Positions 59,771 to 64,000 of a stretch of 64,000 nucleotides of DNA are shown here, piece after piece. The translations under genes and the position numbers were made by a program. Within the stretch, counting starts at the first letter, position 1. Each line of letters opens with the position of its first letter. Origin of the DNA: an uncultured bacterium (lineage in GTDB: Bacteria; Verrucomicrobiota; Kiritimatiellia; RFP12; UBA1067); assembly GCA_902764415.1 (NCBI GenBank), contig CACWVU010000007.1:1-64000 (forward strand). The letters are read 5' to 3'. Below the pieces are notes generated by a model. The model made no database searches. It worked only from the letters and a program-made list of their open reading frames with translations, and had not been told where the DNA came from.

Positions 59771-59853
59771 GGCCCTTCTGTATATGTTTTACTGTATATG
59801 CTTGGATGAATGTTACTGGACTCCGCGGCGGTTTGCGCGGCACCTTGCGCGGG
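59771..59853 (+). repeat. dispersed repeat, copy C, with 12-bp units
   Basis: The third copy of the long repeat: CCCTTCTGTATATG, the second CTGTATATG, then GGATGAATGTTACTGGACTC, ending in CGCGGCGGTTTG and CGCGGCACCTTG (59824-59847). AAAAGGGTCGGGCCC precedes it, a short AAGGG/CCCTT stem. A leaderless promoter starts 15 bases after it. Nothing else is seen in 59744-59884. Confidence 0.85.
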
Positions 59854-59867
59854 CGCGGTGCGAATTA

Positions 59868-59876
59868 TGGTATAAT
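59868..59876 (+). promoter_or_regulatory. extended -10 promoter, leaderless
   Basis: TGG followed by TATAAT (59871-59876), eight bases before the ATG at 59885. Confidence 0.65.
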
Positions 59877-59884
59877 ACGCCCTA

Positions 59885-60481
59885 ATGAGTCAGGAATGGA
59901 ACATCAAGAGCCGCGGGCACGTGTGCACGATCTGCGGCAAGCCGCTGGTGGACAAGGCGCCGGTGGTGAGCGCGCTCAGGGAGACCGCGTCCGGCTACGA
60001 CCGCTACGACTGCCACCCGGAGTGCTGGAAGACGCAGGAGCGTGACTGGGAGCCGTTCTCGGTGTGGGACGGCGTCTACCTCGCGCCGGTGAAGGAGCCG
60101 AAGAGCGAGCCGGTGAAGAAGGAGGACGCCGGCGAGCTGCTGCGCCAGCTGATCGCCCTCGACGACCCCGCGATGCAGAACGTGGTCTATGTGCTCGCGG
60201 TGATGCTCGAGCGTTCCAAGATCCTCGTCGAGCGCGACGCGAAGACGCTCGAGGACTCCACCATCCGCCGCGTCTACGAAGACCGCAAGCAGGGCGACAC
60301 CTTCGTCATCCTCGACCCACGCCTCCGGCTCGAGAACATCGCCGGGGTGCAGCAGCAGGTCGTGGCGCTCCTTTCCGGCACGAAAACCCTCGGCGAAGTC
60401 GCCGGCGAGGACGAGTCCCCCGCCGCGCCGCAGGAGGGCGCCGGTTCGCCACCGGATGAGGCACAGCCCGAAACAGCTTGA
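59885..60481 (+). CDS. zinc-ribbon protein of unknown function
   Basis: A 198-residue protein. The N-terminus has HVCTICGKPL and YDCHPECWK (residues 12-50), a CxxC...CxxxC zinc knuckle. A helical middle (EDAGELLRQLIALDDPAMQNVVYVLAVMLERSKIL) and a Pro/Glu-rich tail follow. No export signal. It is leaderless, and its end overlaps the SNF2 helicase start by 26 bases, so the two are linked. A DNA or RNA partner of the helicase is a reasonable guess. Confidence 0.65.
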   Translation: MSQEWNIKSRGHVCTICGKPLVDKAPVVSALRETASGYDRYDCHPECWKTQERDWEPFSVWDGVYLAPVKEPKSEPVKKEDAGELLRQLIALDDPAMQNVVYVLAVMLERSKILVERDAKTLEDSTIRRVYEDRKQGDTFVILDPRLRLENIAGVQQQVVALLSGTKTLGEVAGEDESPAAPQEGAGSPPDEAQPETA

Positions 60482-62822
60482 AGCCCTGCGCACGGTGGCG
60501 TCGGGCAGGTTCCTGCCGACGCTCGCGCGCGAGGACGACGGCTGGCACGCGCGCTGGCGCGCGCTTTCCGGTGGGGCTGACCCGTTCTGGGTTGACGAGT
60601 ACGTGCGCGCGGCGGCGATGACGCCGCTTACCGAAGACGCCGAGCTTGACCGTCACGAGACGCTGCACGACGCATGGATCGCCGCGCTCAGATCGCGTTC
60701 CGGGCTGGTGGTCTGGGACGACGCGGAGTGCGCCGCATTCGCCGCGGAGCTCGAGGAGTGGAGCGGCGGCGCGCGCCTGGACGCGGAGTCGCGCCGCGGC
60801 ATCGTCTTCGAGCTCAGGCCGGCCGGCGACGCCTTTGAGGTGGTCTGCCGCGTTAGCCGCTCGCGCCGCATGCTGCGCGCACTCGGACAGGCGGTCGGCG
60901 TGTGGCCGGCCCTGTGCGGACTTGCCGCGCGCGGCGGCGATGGCGAGCTTGCGCTGCCGCTCGACCGCGACGGGGCGGAGGCGTTCGTGCGCACTGCCGC
61001 GGGCGAGCTGGAGGCGGCCGGCTACCGCGTCGCCGGGCTGCCGCCGAAGGCGGCGGTGACGGCGGAGGCGGACGTCTCCGCGTCCGGTCCGCCGCCTGCC
61101 GACGCTGCGTCCGCGCGGCGTGCGCGCGGGGAGGTGAAGCTCACCGTGCGCGTCGCCGGGGAGCCTGTCGGGGCGGAGGAGATCCGTTTCCTGCTCGACC
61201 AGGGCTCGACGCTCGTCTATTTCCGCGACCGCTGGATCGAGGTCGACCGCTCCGTTCTGCGCGAGGCGCTGCGGGCGCTCGAGAAGTGCGCGCCGCGGAA
61301 GGTGGAGGCGCTCGCCTTCGCGCTTGGAGTCGGACACGTCGGCAACCTGGAGATCGAGGAGCTGCGCGCGCACGGCTGGCTGCGCGGGTACGTCAACGAG
61401 CTCAGGAACGCGGGCGGAGCGGGGCTGCCGGGCGCGGAGGCCGAGGCGCCTGGCTTCGTCGGCAGTCTCCGGGACTACCAGCGTCGTGGGGTGGCGTGGA
61501 TGAAGTTCCTCACCGACAACGGATTTGGCGCGCTGCTGGCGGACGACATGGGCCTCGGCAAGACGGTGCAGGCGATCGCGTGGATGCTCGCGACCCGCGG
61601 CGGAGGGAAGGAGGGTCCGGTGCTGGTCGTCGCGCCGCTCACGCTGCTCTCCAACTGGCGGCGCGAGCTCAAGGCGTTCGCGCCGTCGCTCGCGGTCTAC
61701 GTCCACCATGGCGAGTCGCGCCACGTGGCGAGCGGATTCCTGAAGGCGGCGGCGGAGAGCGACGTGGTCGTCACCAGCTACACGCTGCTCGTGCGCGACC
61801 ACGCGTCGTTCGCCGAGGTGGCGTGGCGGGCGGTGGTGGCCGACGAGGCGCAGGCGGTGAAGAACCCCGAAACGCGCGCCGCGCGCTCGCTCCGGGCGCT
61901 GACGCCGCCGGCGCGCATCGCGCTCACCGGCACGCCGGTGGAGAACTCGCTGATGGACGTCTGGGCGCTCGAGGACTTCCTCAACCCGGGGCTGCTCGGG
62001 GACCGCCGCGGCTTCCGCGACCGCTTCGCGCGGGCCGGCGCCGGCGGCGCGGCGACGCGGGCGGAGGCGAGGCTCCGCCGTGCGCTGGAGCCGTTCGTGC
62101 TGCGGCGGCTCAAGACCGACCGCGCGGTCGCGGCGGAGCTGGGGGCGAAGCGCGAGGTGCGCGAGTACTGCACGCTCTCGCCTGCCGACCGCCGCGCCTA
62201 CGAGGGTGCGCTCGCGTCCTACCGCTCCGCCGCGCACTCGCCCGGCGACGCCTTCGCGCTCGTCACCGAGCTCAAGCAGGTCTGCGACGGCGAGGGCAAG
62301 TTCGAGCGGCTCTGCGAGCTTTTGGAGTCGATCTTCGCCGCGGGGGAGTCGGCGCTCGTCTTCACCCAGTTCGCGAAGGTCGGCGCGCGGCTGCGGGAGG
62401 GACTCGCCGCGCGCTTCGGGCGCCGGTTCCCGTTTCTCCACGGCGGGCTCACGGCGAAGGAGCGCGAGGACGAGGTGCGGGAGTTCGGCCGCCCCGACAG
62501 CCTGCGCAGCGACCCGAAGGCGTTCATCCTCAGCCTGCGCGCCGGCGGTTTCGGGCTCAACCTCGTCAAGGCGACGCATGTCATCCACTACGACCGGTGG
62601 TGGAACCCGGCGGTGGAGAGCCAGGCGACGGACCGCGCGCACCGCATCGGCCAGCGCCGTGACGTGCTGGTGCACCTGATGATCGCCGAGGGGACGGTGG
62701 AAGAGCATGTGGACGAGATGCTGCGGCGCAAGGTGCGGATCAAGGAGGTGCTGAAGGAGGGCGAGGAGTTCTGGCGGGCGGTGGCGCTCGACGGCGGCGG
62801 TGCGGAAGGGGGCGCGGAGTGA
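60456..62822 (+). CDS. SNF2-family DNA helicase/ATPase
   Basis: A 788-residue Swi2/Snf2 ATPase, a double-stranded-DNA translocase of the HepA/RapA type. The N-terminal third is a poorly conserved domain. The ATPase has DDMGLGKTVQAIAWML (Walker A, about 361), DEAQAVKNP (DEAQ box, about 462), ALTGTPVENSLMDVW (about 488), LKTDRAV, and the C-lobe YDRWWNPAVESQATDRAHRIGQ (in parts, about 707), with motif VI. The GTG start of the SWIM gene overlaps its stop (GTGA). SNF2 and SWIM proteins often pair, and this is the common two-gene arrangement. Confidence 0.92.
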   Translation: MRHSPKQLEALRTVASGRFLPTLAREDDGWHARWRALSGGADPFWVDEYVRAAAMTPLTEDAELDRHETLHDAWIAALRSRSGLVVWDDAECAAFAAELEEWSGGARLDAESRRGIVFELRPAGDAFEVVCRVSRSRRMLRALGQAVGVWPALCGLAARGGDGELALPLDRDGAEAFVRTAAGELEAAGYRVAGLPPKAAVTAEADVSASGPPPADAASARRARGEVKLTVRVAGEPVGAEEIRFLLDQGSTLVYFRDRWIEVDRSVLREALRALEKCAPRKVEALAFALGVGHVGNLEIEELRAHGWLRGYVNELRNAGGAGLPGAEAEAPGFVGSLRDYQRRGVAWMKFLTDNGFGALLADDMGLGKTVQAIAWMLATRGGGKEGPVLVVAPLTLLSNWRRELKAFAPSLAVYVHHGESRHVASGFLKAAAESDVVVTSYTLLVRDHASFAEVAWRAVVADEAQAVKNPETRAARSLRALTPPARIALTGTPVENSLMDVWALEDFLNPGLLGDRRGFRDRFARAGAGGAATRAEARLRRALEPFVLRRLKTDRAVAAELGAKREVREYCTLSPADRRAYEGALASYRSAAHSPGDAFALVTELKQVCDGEGKFERLCELLESIFAAGESALVFTQFAKVGARLREGLAARFGRRFPFLHGGLTAKEREDEVREFGRPDSLRSDPKAFILSLRAGGFGLNLVKATHVIHYDRWWNPAVESQATDRAHRIGQRRDVLVHLMIAEGTVEEHVDEMLRRKVRIKEVLKEGEEFWRAVALDGGGAEGGAE

Positions 62823-63406
62823 GCAAGTCGAAGCGATATCCGGTCAGGGTGCCGCGCTACGCCACCGGCATCCGCATGCAGGAGACGCGCGGCGGCGCGC
62901 GCTGCTGGTGGGCGCGACGCTGGTCGGAGGCGCTCGAGGCGATGGGGCTCAAGGGGCGGATGGGGCGCGGCCGCGACTACGCCGTGCGCGGGCAGGTGGT
63001 GTCGATGGAGATCGAGGGGTGCCGCGTCGCGGCGAAGGTGCAGGGGATGCGGGAGGCTCCTTACGCGGTCACGCTCGACTTCCGCTCGCCGGCCGGCGAG
63101 GCGCGCGAGGCGATCGTGGAGGCGCTGCGGCGCGAGCCGATCACGGCGGCGCGGATCCTGGCGGACGACCTGCCGGCGGAGGTGGAGGGGATATTCCGCC
63201 GGCAGGGGTTCGACCTCTTCCCCGGCGGCAAGCTCGGGCCCGGCAAGTACGACATGACCTCGGCCTGCAGCTGCCCCGACTACGCCAACCCGTGCAAGCA
63301 CGTGGTGGCGGCGCTGCTGGTGCTGGGGGAGGAGATCGCGCGGCGGCCGGCGACGCTGCTCGCCCTGCGCGGGATAATGCTGGAGGACCTGGTCGATGAA
63401 GATTGA
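62819..63406 (+). CDS. SWIM zinc-finger protein
   Basis: A 195-residue protein. The SWIM motif CSCPDYANPCKHVVAALLVL (about residues 148-167) gives the CxCxnCxH zinc site. The N-terminal part (KSKRYPVRVPRYATG, then WWARRWSEALE) is typical of SWIM proteins next to SNF2 helicases. It probably binds DNA or protein with that helicase. GTG start, coupled to the helicase stop. It overlaps the start of a 57-residue gene by 11 bases. Confidence 0.88.
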   Translation: MSKSKRYPVRVPRYATGIRMQETRGGARCWWARRWSEALEAMGLKGRMGRGRDYAVRGQVVSMEIEGCRVAAKVQGMREAPYAVTLDFRSPAGEAREAIVEALRREPITAARILADDLPAEVEGIFRRQGFDLFPGGKLGPGKYDMTSACSCPDYANPCKHVVAALLVLGEEIARRPATLLALRGIMLEDLVDED

Positions 63407-63569
63407 GTCTCCGGTACTGCGCCGGCTGGGTCCGGTTCCGTTCTGGCGGGGCACGAAGAAGTGCCTGCCGGAACTTGACCTCGTCTACCGTCGCGCGACC
63501 GAAGCCGCTGCCCGCGCCATTGCCGAGGAGCCCGAACCACGCGTCCAGAATCATGGATCTTCGCGGTGA
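63396..63569 (+). CDS. 57-residue protein downstream of the SWIM gene
   Basis: A 57-residue frame starting MKIESPVLRRLGPVPFW and continuing RGTKKCLPELDLVYRRATEAAARAI, ending RVQNHGSSR. Its ATG lies inside the SWIM gene. GGAGGACC eleven to eighteen bases before the ATG is a plausible ribosome site. Codon use is core-like. It may be a small partner of the SNF2/SWIM pair. Size makes it easy to miss. Coding is probable, not certain. Confidence 0.55.
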   Translation: MKIESPVLRRLGPVPFWRGTKKCLPELDLVYRRATEAAARAIAEEPEPRVQNHGSSR

Positions 63570-63600
63570 ATCATTCGGTTACGGGGCGCGTGCGGCTTTT

Positions 63601-63609
63601 TGGTATAAT
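63601..63609 (+). promoter_or_regulatory. extended -10 promoter of hisH, leaderless
   Basis: TTTTTGG followed by TATAAT (63604-63609), eight bases before the ATG at 63618. Confidence 0.65.
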
Positions 63610-63617
63610 ACGCACCC

Positions 63618-64000
63618 ATGGAATCACAAGAAGCATCAATCGCCATAGTCGACTACGGCGCCGGCAACCTGACTAGCGTGAAGAACGCGTTTGCCGCGCT
63701 TGGCGTCGAGACCGTGGTAACGCGCGACCCTGCCGTGGTCGCGGCCGCCGCGCGCGTAGTCTTTCCCGGCGTCGGCGCTGCCTTGAGCGCCATGGAGAGC
63801 TTGCGTTCGCTGGGGCTTGAATCCGCGGTGAAGGACGCCGCCGCCTCGGGGCGTCCCTTCCTCGGCATCTGCCTCGGCATGCAGATCCTCTTCGAGCACT
63901 CCGAGGAGGACGGCGGCGTCGCGACGCTCGGCGTGCTGCCGGGGCGCGTGCGCCGCTTCCCGAAGGTCCCTGGCGTCAAGGTTCCGCAGATAGGCTGGAA
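63618..64000 (+). CDS. hisH: imidazole glycerol phosphate synthase, glutaminase subunit (partial)
   Basis: The first 127 residues of HisH, cut by the window end. HisH supplies ammonia from glutamine to HisF in histidine synthesis. IVDYGAGNLTSVKNAF (residues 9-24), VVFPGVGAALSAMESL (about 46) and PFLGICLGMQILFEHSEE (about 75-92, with the nucleophile Cys in GICLGMQ) are diagnostic. The C-terminal His and Glu of the triad lie beyond the window. The start is leaderless. Confidence 0.9.
   Translation, partial: MESQEASIAIVDYGAGNLTSVKNAFAALGVETVVTRDPAVVAAAARVVFPGVGAALSAMESLRSLGLESAVKDAAASGRPFLGICLGMQILFEHSEEDGGVATLGVLPGRVRRFPKVPGVKVPQIGW

Overview
The window looks like a high-GC Gram-negative chromosome from the Verrucomicrobiota/Kiritimatiellota side of the PVC group, probably a gut or rumen lineage. 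This is an inference. It rests on a Minf_1886-family gene (12314), several secreted carbohydrate-active proteins, a truncated ThrRS without TGS domain, an ECF-sigma/Hanks-kinase pair and the gene-family mix. No rRNA or tRNA gene was found to settle it.

Layout. 141-12673 is high-GC core: a secreted glycosidase-like protein, an MBL hydrolase, NfeD, an AddB/AddA-like nuclease-helicase pair, thrS translationally coupled to a GH127 enzyme, and a Minf_1886 protein. 12674-24560 is an accessory island. It holds a probable CRISPR ring-nuclease remnant, a DUF4062/RecG-like-ATPase/winged-helix protein with an in-frame 24-bp tandem repeat, a type I restriction-modification locus (hsdR, hsdM, hsdS) with two silent inverted hsdS half-cassettes and a tyrosine recombinase, and an ORF6N gene behind a long structured leader. 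24561-49119 returns to core: rsgA, two lipoproteins, pyrH-frr, a disordered tail-anchored protein, an ABC-2 export system, a beta-helix protein, an alkyltransferase, an amidohydrolase, a NifA-type activator, a Na/Pi cotransporter with a PhoB/PhoR-like pair, hom, an XRE-cupin-AMP-ligase fusion, rpe, a CoaC-like flavoprotein, a TatD-like hydrolase, and a sigma factor/kinase pair. 49120-59743 is a lower-GC island of mostly unrecognised membrane, coiled-coil and repeat proteins, apparently read from one promoter behind a structured leader. 59885-64000 is core again: zinc-ribbon protein, SNF2 helicase, SWIM protein, a 57-residue protein and the start of hisH.

The strongest window-wide signal is a promoter rule. 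Nineteen extended -10 boxes (TGn followed by TATAAT or a one- or two-base variant) can be read, and none I examined closely has a clear -35. In ten cases the box ends only 6-9 bases before an ATG or GTG, so transcripts should begin at or next to the start codon (leaderless mRNA). The others have leaders with a Shine-Dalgarno sequence. Several promoters lie just downstream of arrays of a 12-bp repeat (CGCGGCAGTTTG-like), and three lie downstream of copies of a longer dispersed repeat.

The best candidate systems for follow-up are the invertible type I R-M locus with its repeat-bearing DUF4062 partner, the structured leader plus ORF6N module between two repeat copies, and the sigma/kinase unit with a leaderless 21-codon leader peptide next to the membrane-protein island.
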